Assembly (NCBI GenBank): GCA_017503305.1
Contig: JAFVTJ010000030.1
Coordinates: 1 to 11,579, forward strand
Direction of reading: 5' to 3'
Length of the DNA: 11,579 nt
Source of the DNA: Clostridia bacterium
GTDB taxonomy: Bacteria > Bacillota_A > Clostridia > Oscillospirales > Acutalibacteraceae
The notes under the pieces were generated by a model that saw only the letters and a list, made by a program, of their open reading frames with translations, searched no databases and was not told the DNA's origin. A program made the translations under genes and the position numbers. The first letter of the stretch is position 1; each line of letters starts with the position of its first letter. Positions 5,330 through 11,579 of this stretch are shown here, piece by piece.

Positions 5330-6408
5330 TTGCAGCCGCCGCACCTTTCGCAAGTGGATAAAGCATCCAAACTTTCCTTTGAAACCTTGCCGTCGCGATA
5401 ATCGCGCACAATTTTATTTTCAAACATAGAGTATTTTTTCGCCTTAAAGAAGCGCAAAAACTTATGCTTTATAACCCAAAAAAACGGCACCCAAATATAC
5501 TTGTGCATTGCGGGCGAAACCGAGCCTATCATCCAACAGTTGCGGTCACACGCACGCACCTTTTGGCGCACCTCGTCAGCCTCTTTGCTATTCCACAGGT
5601 CATCCCAACTTTGTGTGTTAAGGTTGCCCATAACCTCCTTTTCCTTTGTGCCGTTACAGGGCATAACGTCGCCGTAAGGGTCAATGAAAAAGGTGTCAAA
5701 GCTCATATCACAGGGCAGCAAACGCTTTTGACTGAAAATATAGTTAATAAGCCCGTGGTTAAAGTAAGCACGGAACCATTTTTTAGGACTGTTAGACTCT
5801 AGTAAGCGGTTAATAAGGTCTTCAAAATGACCCGCCACCATAAGACGATCGTGAATAATATTATTCGACTCTACAAAGTAGAAGCTATTGTGCAATGAAG
5901 CGGTGGCAAATTCCATACCAAGCTCGTCCGAAATATTGTAAAGCGCAACCAAATCGGGCGCATTTTTATCCTGCACAGTCATACCAAAGCCAACGTCCTT
6001 CATACCCATATCCACAAGGGTTTTAAGGGTTGTGTAGCCACGGTTAAAGCCGTCGTCAAGACCGCGAATTTCGTTATTGGTTTGTTCTAACCCTTCAATA
6101 GAAATTCTAATACCAATTTGCGGAAATTCCTTACACAAATCTACAATGCGGTCTGTAAAAAAGCCGTTGGTGGAAATAACTATACGCTCGCTTTTTTTGT
6201 AAAGCTCGCGCACAATATCCTTTAGGTCTTCACGTATAAAAGGCTCGCCCCCCGTAATGTTTGTAAAGTACATTTGGGGCAGCTTTTTAATGGTTTCTAT
6301 TGATATTTCATCCTGCGGGTCAGACGGTACTTTGTATCTATTACACATTGTGCATTTTGCGTTGCAACGATATGTAACTATAACCGTACCATTAAGCTTT
6401 TTTGCCAT
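5326..6408 (-). CDS. Radical SAM enzyme with SPASM/twitch-type auxiliary cluster domain
   Basis: Radical SAM enzymes cleave S-adenosylmethionine at a [4Fe-4S] cluster to make a radical for difficult C-H chemistry. Numbering from the ATG at 6408 (360 residues), the cluster motif CxxxCxxC is C15, C19, C22, and GGEP at 53-56 is the SAM-binding motif. STNGFF at 79-84 and RISIEG at 101-106 are the next barrel strands. A C-terminal SPASM/twitch-like domain has C233-x12-G246-x4-C251, then GNL at 261-263, DDLWNS at 269-274, and C287-x3-C291. These four cysteines could bind one auxiliary cluster. A strongly hydrophobic or amphipathic stretch at about 303-322 may touch the membrane, and the protein ends in C353-x2-C356-x2-C359. 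I chose the ATG at 6408 over the in-frame TTG at 6411 because AGGA lies 8-9 bases upstream of the ATG. The TGA stop overlaps the next GT4 start (ATGA). The substrate is unknown; SPASM enzymes such as BtrN oxidise sugars, so a glycan substrate is plausible. Confidence 0.92.
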   Translation of the reverse strand: MAKKLNGTVIVTYRCNAKCTMCNRYKVPSDPQDEISIETIKKLPQMYFTNITGGEPFIREDLKDIVRELYKKSERIVISTNGFFTDRIVDLCKEFPQIGIRISIEGLEQTNNEIRGLDDGFNRGYTTLKTLVDMGMKDVGFGMTVQDKNAPDLVALYNISDELGMEFATASLHNSFYFVESNNIIHDRLMVAGHFEDLINRLLESNSPKKWFRAYFNHGLINYIFSQKRLLPCDMSFDTFFIDPYGDVMPCNGTKEKEVMGNLNTQSWDDLWNSKEADEVRQKVRACDRNCWMIGSVSPAMHKYIWVPFFWVIKHKFLRFFKAKKYSMFENKIVRDYRDGKVSKESLDALSTCERCGGCK

Positions 6409-6417
6409 CAATTATTC

Positions 6418-7584
6418 CTACTTACTAAATATATATTTATGTTGCTTTGCCACCTGGTCCCAGCTGTACCCTTCGGCAAAGCGACTGCAATTTGTTTTAT
6501 TATTGTTTTCAAGAGCCGCTTCAACCAAGGAAACAAACTCCTGCGCGTTATTGTAAATACTATAGCCACCATCAAGCGTGAACATAAGATTACTGCCCAC
6601 AATAACAGGTGTGCCGGACGAAATGGCCTCTATAATAACAAGACCAAAAGACTCAAGCTTAGAAGTGAAAACACTTACCTTTGCCGCGTTATAATAGCGG
6701 TTAAGCTCTTCGCCGGGGGCTAATTCGCCCACGTATTTTACCTGTGCTTCTATACCGTTTTGTCGTGCTTTCTCCATTATTGCGTTTTGGTATTCGCCGT
6801 CAATAACACCGCCGGCATAAAGGTAGGCGGTATTGGGGTTTTGCTTTAAATAATCGGTTAGCATTTCTACCGTGCCTAACTGATTTTTGCGCTCACAAAC
6901 CGAGCCTACCTGAAAAATAATTTTTTTATCTTCAAGGCCCTGTTCGCGCTTAAAGTTATCCACCTCTTTGCTTGAAAGGGGTGAATATTTTGTGGTGTTA
7001 ACGCCGTTTTGCACCTTGATTATTTTCGCCTTATCCACACCAAGCCGCTTTACAAAATGGTCGGTGGTAATATCGTTAAGCACCAGTACCTTGTCGGCGT
7101 TTTTTACGCAAAAAATTTCTTGAAAATACTTTTTTCTAACAGTTTTTTCTATCTTTTCCCACTCGTCACCCCAAATATAAGAATGAACGGTGTAAGCAAC
7201 CGTAGCCTTTTGCAAAAGCTTTTTAGAGGTCAGCTTTAAAAAGAAAAACAAATTATATTGGTTGTGAAAATGCAAAACAACCTTTTCGGTGGCATTTTTC
7301 AAAATAGTCTTTAACTTTCGCGCAAGGCTTAAAGAGTACACAACCCTTTTAAGCTTGTGCATTATACCTAGGCTAACGTCGGTTTTAGTAAATACTTTAG
7401 GGACGCTTACTTCCAAAATCGGCAGGTCAATTTTTGCGCGGTTTTGGGCTTTAATATCAACAATTACCGCATCCTCACCGTTATTTAAAAACGAACGGGT
7501 AAGCTCTTCCACTACAATCTCGGTAGCGGCGCCCATTTGCGCAGGGATAGGGGTGTATCCCGTGCCGATTTCGTAAATTCTCAT
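6418..7584 (-). CDS. GT4-family glycosyltransferase (388 aa)
   Basis: A third cytoplasmic GT-B glycosyltransferase of the operon. The N-terminus MRIYEIGTGYTPIPAQMGAA carries its loop as QMGAATE (16-22) rather than a double glycine. Later marks are LHFHNQYN at 104-111, YTVHSYIWG at 131-139, VLVLND at 166-171, VQNGVNTTKYSP at 191-202 (the usual nucleotide-binding region), FQVGSVCERKNQ at 224-235 and the EX7E motif E311 to E319 (ESFGLVIIEA) followed by ISSGTPVIVG. Length is normal for the family. The start ATG overlaps the TGA of the previous gene by four bases, the usual sign of termination-reinitiation. The next gene, encoding the radical SAM enzyme, begins after a 9-bp gap. The sugar specificity cannot be predicted. 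Confidence 0.91.
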   Translation of the reverse strand: MRIYEIGTGYTPIPAQMGAATEIVVEELTRSFLNNGEDAVIVDIKAQNRAKIDLPILEVSVPKVFTKTDVSLGIMHKLKRVVYSLSLARKLKTILKNATEKVVLHFHNQYNLFFFLKLTSKKLLQKATVAYTVHSYIWGDEWEKIEKTVRKKYFQEIFCVKNADKVLVLNDITTDHFVKRLGVDKAKIIKVQNGVNTTKYSPLSSKEVDNFKREQGLEDKKIIFQVGSVCERKNQLGTVEMLTDYLKQNPNTAYLYAGGVIDGEYQNAIMEKARQNGIEAQVKYVGELAPGEELNRYYNAAKVSVFTSKLESFGLVIIEAISSGTPVIVGSNLMFTLDGGYSIYNNAQEFVSLVEAALENNNKTNCSRFAEGYSWDQVAKQHKYIFSK

Positions 7585-8780
7585 AAATTCTCTCCGTATA
7601 TTTTTAATAGCTTTTGATAATAAGTTTCGGGGGTTTCAAAAGAAGCGTTTTTGCAATTTTCGGTAAAGGCTGCAAGATTACCGCCTTCTAATAAAAATCT
7701 TAGCTTTTGCTCCAAATCATACGGGTTGCCCGCTTCAAACAAAAGACCTGTTTCGCCTTCCTTTATAAGCTCGGGAATGCCACCCATACGCGAAGCCACA
7801 ACAGGTGTGCCGAACATTTGCGATTCGATAATCGAGAATGGACAGTTTTCATACCATTCGGATGGGTAAACGCTACATAAAGCTTTGGATATAAGCGCTT
7901 TTAGCTCTTCCCCGGTTTTAAAGCCAACATATTTGGCGTTTTGAACCTTTTCAATTTCGGCTTCGGCCGCGCCGTAACCCGCAAACAAAAATTCATATTC
8001 AGGCATACGCTTTGCCGCCTTTAGCAAGGTTAAGGTGCCCTTATCACGAGACAAATGCCCAAACTCTAAAACGTAGTTACCTTTTTCACAAGGCTCACTT
8101 TTTATAGGTTCAATAAAATTATGTAATACAACCGTTTTTTGTGAAAAGCGTTTTTGTGTATCTAATTTTTCCTTCAAAAAACGCGAGGGGCAAATAATTA
8201 TATCAATATAATCATAAGTCTTGTTGTGCTTCCAAAAATATGCATCAAGCATACCCAAAAAGCTCTTTAACCGGGAATTTTTAACGCATTTTGTTTTAAA
8301 ACAATGTGTGTAATTACCCGAAAGGCACTTTTCGCAAACCTTAATATCGTTATCAAAAAGCCCGTGGCTTGGGCAAATCAACTGATAATCGTGCGCGGTG
8401 TAAACAATTTTAACCGCTCTGCCCGTTTTTTTGCGATATTTTTCCACCGCCAGAATAACACTTGGTGTAAGGTGAAACTGAATATTATTAAAATGCACCA
8501 CGTCGGGCTTAAAATGGTAAAGCACGCGGCTTATTTTACGCTTAGCCGCAGCCGAATAAATTATTTTAAAAGGGGCTAAAAGATTTTTAAAAACAGCACG
8601 GCTAAAATCAAATTCCTTCGCGTAGCTCCCCACTGTGTTTCCCACAATGTTTTTTTCATTTTGGGTGCCAAAATATTCAACCTCGTGGCCGTGCTCCTTA
8701 AAAGCCTTACCAAGCTTAAAGGTATAGGTTTCGGCACCACCCTTAAGGTACAAAAACTTATTTACAATAAGTACCTTCAT
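7581..8780 (-). CDS. GT4-family glycosyltransferase with cysteine-rich insert (399 aa)
   Basis: A second cytoplasmic GT-B glycosyltransferase for repeat-unit assembly. It opens MKVLIVNKFLYLKGGAE with G14-G15, and has VVHFNN at 94-99, TAHDYQLICPSHG at 128-140 (H130, D131), ICPSRFLKEKL at 196-206, LEFGHLSRDKG at 238-248, and the EX7E motif E311 to E319 (ENCPFSIIES) followed by QMFGTPVVASRMGGIPE. Residues 136-165 hold five cysteines: C136, C149-x2-C152, C160 and C165. This looks like a small metal-binding or structural knob inserted in the N-terminal domain, a feature I recall in some GT4 proteins but cannot tie to a function. The ATG at 8780 is well supported by GGAG 7 bases upstream, inside the preceding gene, which it overlaps by 23 bp. 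It overlaps the next gene by four bases (ATGA). Donor and acceptor are unknown. Confidence 0.92.
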   Translation of the reverse strand: MKVLIVNKFLYLKGGAETYTFKLGKAFKEHGHEVEYFGTQNEKNIVGNTVGSYAKEFDFSRAVFKNLLAPFKIIYSAAAKRKISRVLYHFKPDVVHFNNIQFHLTPSVILAVEKYRKKTGRAVKIVYTAHDYQLICPSHGLFDNDIKVCEKCLSGNYTHCFKTKCVKNSRLKSFLGMLDAYFWKHNKTYDYIDIIICPSRFLKEKLDTQKRFSQKTVVLHNFIEPIKSEPCEKGNYVLEFGHLSRDKGTLTLLKAAKRMPEYEFLFAGYGAAEAEIEKVQNAKYVGFKTGEELKALISKALCSVYPSEWYENCPFSIIESQMFGTPVVASRMGGIPELIKEGETGLLFEAGNPYDLEQKLRFLLEGGNLAAFTENCKNASFETPETYYQKLLKIYGENL

Positions 8781-9921
8781 AATCTACTCCATATAACTCT
8801 AAGGTTTTTTGGGTTATATCATCCCAATTATATTTTTGGCAAATATAATCCTGTGCAGCCGCTTTATATTTTGTAACTACTTGCGCATTGTCACAAAGCT
8901 GTTGAAGCTTATTTGCAAGGTCGGTTATATTTCCCTTTTCAAAGCTTACACCATATTCAGCGGTAACAGTTGCACATTCGGGAATATTGGAAGTTAAACA
9001 ACAGTTGCCATAGCTCATAGCTTCCAAAAGGCTTAGAGGCATACCCTCTAAATCAGACGGCAAAACGTACAAATAGGCGTTGCTGTAAAGCTCTTCCAAA
9101 AGCTCGCCTTCAACAAAGCCTGTGAAAATAATTCTTTGGTCATCACCTGCAAGGGCTTTAAGCTGAGCTTCAAAATCCCCACTATCCGAAGCCCCGCCCG
9201 CAATAACAAGCTTTTTTTCGGTTTTCACCTTTTTAAAGGCTTCAATTAAATATGTAATCCCTTTTTCGGGCACAAGGCGTCCTAAAAAGAGTATGTATTC
9301 ATCTTTATTGAGATTATATTTGTCAATAATTTTGTTAGCCAACAAAATTTTCGGCCGTGTAACACCATTGGGTATAAATACCGTATCACGACCGTAGGTT
9401 TGTTTAAAATATTCTTTTACGTTTGCGCTTAAAACAATAATCTCATCCGCAAAGCGCACTGCGCATTTTTCCCCCGTGCGAATATACCACGAAGCAAACC
9501 TGCCCCACTTAGCGCGTTTATGGTCGAGCCCGTGTATTGTAGCAATGCATTTTTTGCCAAAAAGCTTTGGCAACCAAAGCATAGCGCAGGGGCCTTCGGC
9601 GTGAAAGTGGACAACGTCATATTTGCCAAAAGCGGCACAAACCGCCGCCGAAAATGACGCAGTCATAGCTGCTAAACCCTTTTTATCAAGGGTCCAAACG
9701 TTTTTTAAGGCCACCCCGTTATAGCTGTCAGCCGGGCTTTTATCGAAAACCGCGCCGCTTACGTGATGACCTTTGCGATTAAAACAGGTAACGCTGCAAC
9801 CCTTTTTAACCATACGGGTTGCAAGCTCACTTACCACTATTTCTACTCCGCCCTCTCGCGAGGGGATACGCTTATGGCCAAGCATTGCAATCCTTGGCAA
9901 AGCACCTTTTGTACGAGGCAT
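8758..9921 (-). CDS. GT4-family glycosyltransferase (387 aa)
   Basis: This is a cytoplasmic GT-B fold retaining glycosyltransferase, probably adding the second or an early sugar to the lipid-linked repeat unit, because it follows the initiating transferase directly. The N-terminus (IAMLGHKRIPSREGGVE, residues 11-27) resembles the GSRGIPxxYGG opening of Cps2T/RmlT-type enzymes, with the glycine pair G24-G25 in the substrate loop. Further marks are VHFHAEG at 104-110, HGLDHKR at 130-136, FIPNGV at 182-187, LFLGRLVPEKG at 211-221, and the EX7E motif E292 to E300 (LEGMPLSLLE) followed by AMSYG. A rhamnosyltransferase role is possible by resemblance but unproven. The length is normal. Start and upstream stop share one base (TAATG), and its 3' end overlaps the next gene by 23 bp. 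Confidence 0.92.
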   Translation of the reverse strand: MPRTKGALPRIAMLGHKRIPSREGGVEIVVSELATRMVKKGCSVTCFNRKGHHVSGAVFDKSPADSYNGVALKNVWTLDKKGLAAMTASFSAAVCAAFGKYDVVHFHAEGPCAMLWLPKLFGKKCIATIHGLDHKRAKWGRFASWYIRTGEKCAVRFADEIIVLSANVKEYFKQTYGRDTVFIPNGVTRPKILLANKIIDKYNLNKDEYILFLGRLVPEKGITYLIEAFKKVKTEKKLVIAGGASDSGDFEAQLKALAGDDQRIIFTGFVEGELLEELYSNAYLYVLPSDLEGMPLSLLEAMSYGNCCLTSNIPECATVTAEYGVSFEKGNITDLANKLQQLCDNAQVVTKYKAAAQDYICQKYNWDDITQKTLELYGVDYEGTYCK

Positions 9922-10619
9922 TATACGCCCTCCATACCGATTACGGCACCGATTGTTCTAAACAAAATTTTGGTATCGGTCCAAGCGCCGCGTTCGGCAA
10001 TATATTTTAAATCCCACGCAAGCCATTCATCAAAGCAAAGGCTGTTGCGTTTAGGTTGAACCTGCCAATAACAGGTAATGCCCGGTGTTACCAAAAGTCG
10101 TTGCTTTTGGTAATCGGTATACTGTGCAACCTCACGCGGAAGGGGCGGACGAGGACCAACAAGGCTCATTTCACCCTTTAAAACGTTCCACAACTGAGGT
10201 AATTCATCAATACTCGATTTGCGAATAAACCTGCCTACACGTGTTACTCGAGGGTCCTTTTTAATTTTAAAAGCAGGACCATGCATTTCGTTTTGTTGGA
10301 GCAATTCTTCAAGCATTTGCTCGGCATTAGGCACCATTGACCTAAACTTGTAAAACTTAAAGGTTTTCCCGTTTTTGCCAACTCGCACTTGTGAATATAT
10401 CGGAGCGGCGCCCGGGCTATCAATCACAATTATAAGTGCTAAAATGCAAAGCGGTACCAGCAATATACAAAGTCCTAAAAAAGAGGCTATAATATCAAAG
10501 GTGCGTTTTATAAATTCATAAAGAGGTTTTCGCGCTATGTAACGTAAAGGAGCGGCGCCCTCCTTCTGAACGCCACGCTCTTCAGAAGGAAGTACAAAAA
10601 TGTCGTTTTTTACTTCCAT
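9921..10619 (-). CDS. Initiating undecaprenyl-phosphate sugar-1-phosphate transferase (bacterial sugar transferase, short form)
   Basis: This enzyme starts the repeat unit by moving a sugar-1-phosphate from a nucleotide sugar to undecaprenyl phosphate at the inner membrane face. The 232 residues match the minimal catalytic form of the family, without the large N-terminal membrane domain of WbaP-like proteins. A polar N-terminus (1-35) is followed by KRTFDII at 38-44, one hydrophobic re-entrant helix at about 41-66 ending in DSPG, then QVRVGKNGK at 77-85 and FKFRSM-type residues at 88-95. The catalytic Asp-Glu dyad is in SIDELPQLWNV (D138, E139), followed by MSLVGPRPPLP at 151-161. The start ATG at 10619 has AGGA about 10 bases upstream. 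The TAA stop shares one base with the ATG of the next gene (TAATG), suggesting coupled translation. Codons 10-20 carry a perfect 10-bp inverted repeat. The sugar transferred cannot be told from sequence. Confidence 0.95.
   Translation of the reverse strand: MEVKNDIFVLPSEERGVQKEGAAPLRYIARKPLYEFIKRTFDIIASFLGLCILLVPLCILALIIVIDSPGAAPIYSQVRVGKNGKTFKFYKFRSMVPNAEQMLEELLQQNEMHGPAFKIKKDPRVTRVGRFIRKSSIDELPQLWNVLKGEMSLVGPRPPLPREVAQYTDYQKQRLLVTPGITCYWQVQPKRNSLCFDEWLAWDLKYIAERGAWTDTKILFRTIGAVIGMEGV
10561..10590 (-). repeat. Perfect inverted repeat inside the start of the phosphoglycosyl transferase gene
   Basis: TCCTTCTGAA (10561-10570) and TTCAGAAGGA (10581-10590) are exact complements around a 10-base loop. 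The hairpin lies 29-58 bases after the ATG, in the polar segment before the membrane helix (residues about 11-20). No T-run follows, so it is not an ordinary terminator. Confidence 0.75.
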
Positions 10620-10647
10620 AAATTATTTTCCTAATGTTTGTTAAGTT

Positions 10648-11579
10648 TTAAGAACCCTTTGCGGGTTTGTAGAATAACTCAACCACTATGTTTTTTAAAG
10701 AATTATTATCGGGGTAGAATTCAATAAACTCATCACCCATTTTGGTTTCGCCATCAATGGTTTTTATTCCTTCAAATTTGTATTCATCAAATTTTTTGGC
10801 AAGCTCTTGCAATTGTGTAACCGATCGGTCAGACACAATAAAGTCTGCCATTTTTAACGAAGCATCTACAATAAATTCATCATCAGCTTCAATTTTAGCC
10901 TTTGTTTTTTCCAACAAAGCGTTTACGTATTGCTGTTGTCTTTGCATACGGGTGCTGTTGGTGCTGTCTTCAAGTCCGTAGCGGGTGCGAACGTAATTCA
11001 GCGCATGCTCGCCCTTTAAAAGCACCTTTTCACCCTTTACAAGGGTTGGGTCAACCTTACCAAAATCATCCAAAACAGTAAGCTCAACCCCTCCAACAAG
11101 GTCGTTATAAACCGCAACCGAATCCATTGTGAGCGAAATAAAATGCTTTACCTGCACGCCGTACAATAATTCACTTACCGAGTCGGCCACGTTTCTGCAG
11201 CTAACCTCCTTACCGTTACCGTAGGTATGGGCAAGGGCAATTTGCTTTGTTACGGTGTCCACCACCTCAATGCCATCTATCGCCAAAACGTTAACCTTTG
11301 CCATGGTGTCGCGGTTGATGTGAAGCGCGGTAGAGGTTTTCTTTTGATTATCAAAAACCAAAAGCATCAAAAAGTCGGACTGTTTATCATTATTATACGA
11401 AGCACCGGTGTGCACGCTCTCAAACTTATCAAGACCTAAAACCAAAAAGGTTTCAATCTTATCATTTGGGACGTATTTTTGACCGTTATGCACTATTGCA
11501 GTATCGTCTTCGCTATGTGTGGGGAAAACGCCCTGATTTTTCTCCCAATTTTGCAAAAAGTAAAGAGCAGTGCCAATGA
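10648..11579 (-). CDS. LCP-family (LytR-CpsA-Psr) wall polymer ligase, 5' end missing
   Basis: LCP proteins move undecaprenyl-diphosphate-linked polymers such as capsule or teichoic acids onto peptidoglycan, on the outer face of the membrane. The gene is cut by the right edge. The reading frame stays open to the last base and the first visible residues (IGTALYFLQNW) look like the end of a membrane segment, as expected for the N-terminal anchor of this family. About 309 residues are visible. Counting from the M/L of the MQNWEKNQ stretch, family marks appear in order: GLD at 41-43, SDFLML at 60-65, the INRDTM signature at 80-85 (R82, D83), GGVELTV at 155-161, GEHALNYVRTRYG at 182-194 (R190, R192), and RMQRQQ near 203-208. 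These Asp and Arg residues bind the lipid pyrophosphate. It is the first visible gene of the operon, 28 bp before the phosphoglycosyl transferase. Unusually, none of the tyrosine-kinase or phosphatase regulators common in streptococcal cps loci lie between them. Confidence 0.93.
   Translation of the reverse strand, partial: IGTALYFLQNWEKNQGVFPTHSEDDTAIVHNGQKYVPNDKIETFLVLGLDKFESVHTGASYNNDKQSDFLMLLVFDNQKKTSTALHINRDTMAKVNVLAIDGIEVVDTVTKQIALAHTYGNGKEVSCRNVADSVSELLYGVQVKHFISLTMDSVAVYNDLVGGVELTVLDDFGKVDPTLVKGEKVLLKGEHALNYVRTRYGLEDSTNSTRMQRQQQYVNALLEKTKAKIEADDEFIVDASLKMADFIVSDRSVTQLQELAKKFDEYKFEGIKTIDGETKMGDEFIEFYPDNNSLKNIVVELFYKPAKGS

Noticed and set aside
9429..10059. Several overlapping open frames of 60-100 codons on both strands
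   Set aside because: They are shadows of the GT4 and phosphoglycosyl transferase genes, with no binding sites or motifs of their own. The same holds for the other short frames opposite the annotated genes.
10402..10560. A 12-base direct repeat GGAGCGGCGCCC at 10402-10413 and 10549-10560
   Set aside because: Both copies encode Gly-Ala-Ala-Pro in the same gene. Short, only two copies, and explained by shared codons.
11554..11556. Start of the LCP gene at this TTG, making it complete
   Set aside because: The frame continues upstream with hydrophobic residues to the edge, as expected for the membrane anchor, so the gene is truncated by the window.
1..11579. CRISPR arrays, insertion sequences, tRNA or rRNA genes, phage or toxin-antitoxin genes
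   Set aside because: No regularly spaced repeats, transposase motifs, cloverleaf sequences or related proteins were seen.

Overview
The window is part of a cell-surface polysaccharide (capsule or exopolysaccharide) biosynthesis locus. All ten complete genes and the one partial gene are on the minus strand, so transcription runs from the right edge to the left. Three things suggest a Gram-positive, Clostridia-like member of the Firmicutes, probably uncultured: an LytR-CpsA-Psr (LCP) ligase placed directly before the initiating sugar-phosphate transferase, moderately AT-rich DNA, and strong GGAG-type ribosome binding sites. The species cannot be read from the sequence.

Order of transcription. 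The LCP-family protein (10648 to beyond 11579) runs off the right edge. Next come the initiating phosphoglycosyl transferase (9921-10619), three GT4 glycosyltransferases (8758-9921, 7581-8780, 6418-7584), a radical SAM/SPASM enzyme (5326-6408) and a fourth, atypical GT4 (4325-5329). From the phosphoglycosyl transferase to this GT4 the genes overlap by 1, 23, 4 and 4 bp, with one 9-bp gap, so they look translationally coupled. To their left the genes are more loosely spaced and look more AT-rich: a hexapeptide acetyltransferase (3702-4265), a GT2 (2644-3654) and a Wzy-like polymerase (1333-2613). A hairpin terminator (about 1276-1318) closes this operon. A last GT2 (216-1187) has its own candidate promoter and its own terminator (177-209).

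Inferred division of labour. The phosphoglycosyl transferase puts the first sugar-phosphate on undecaprenyl phosphate. Up to six glycosyltransferases extend the repeat unit on the cytoplasmic face, and the acetyltransferase probably decorates it. After flipping, the Wzy-like protein polymerises the units and the LCP protein attaches the chain to the wall. No Wzx flippase, chain-length regulator or sugar-nucleotide synthesis gene is visible, so these must lie elsewhere. The radical SAM enzyme is the unexpected member. It is translationally coupled to the atypical GT4 and may chemically modify a sugar or carrier-linked intermediate.

The left 176 bases contain no gene I can defend. They hold a good leftward sigma70-type promoter (16-44) and an odd in-frame open stretch after the last GT2. 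There are no RNA genes, mobile elements, CRISPR arrays or long repeats. No gene-free stretch exceeds 300 bases.
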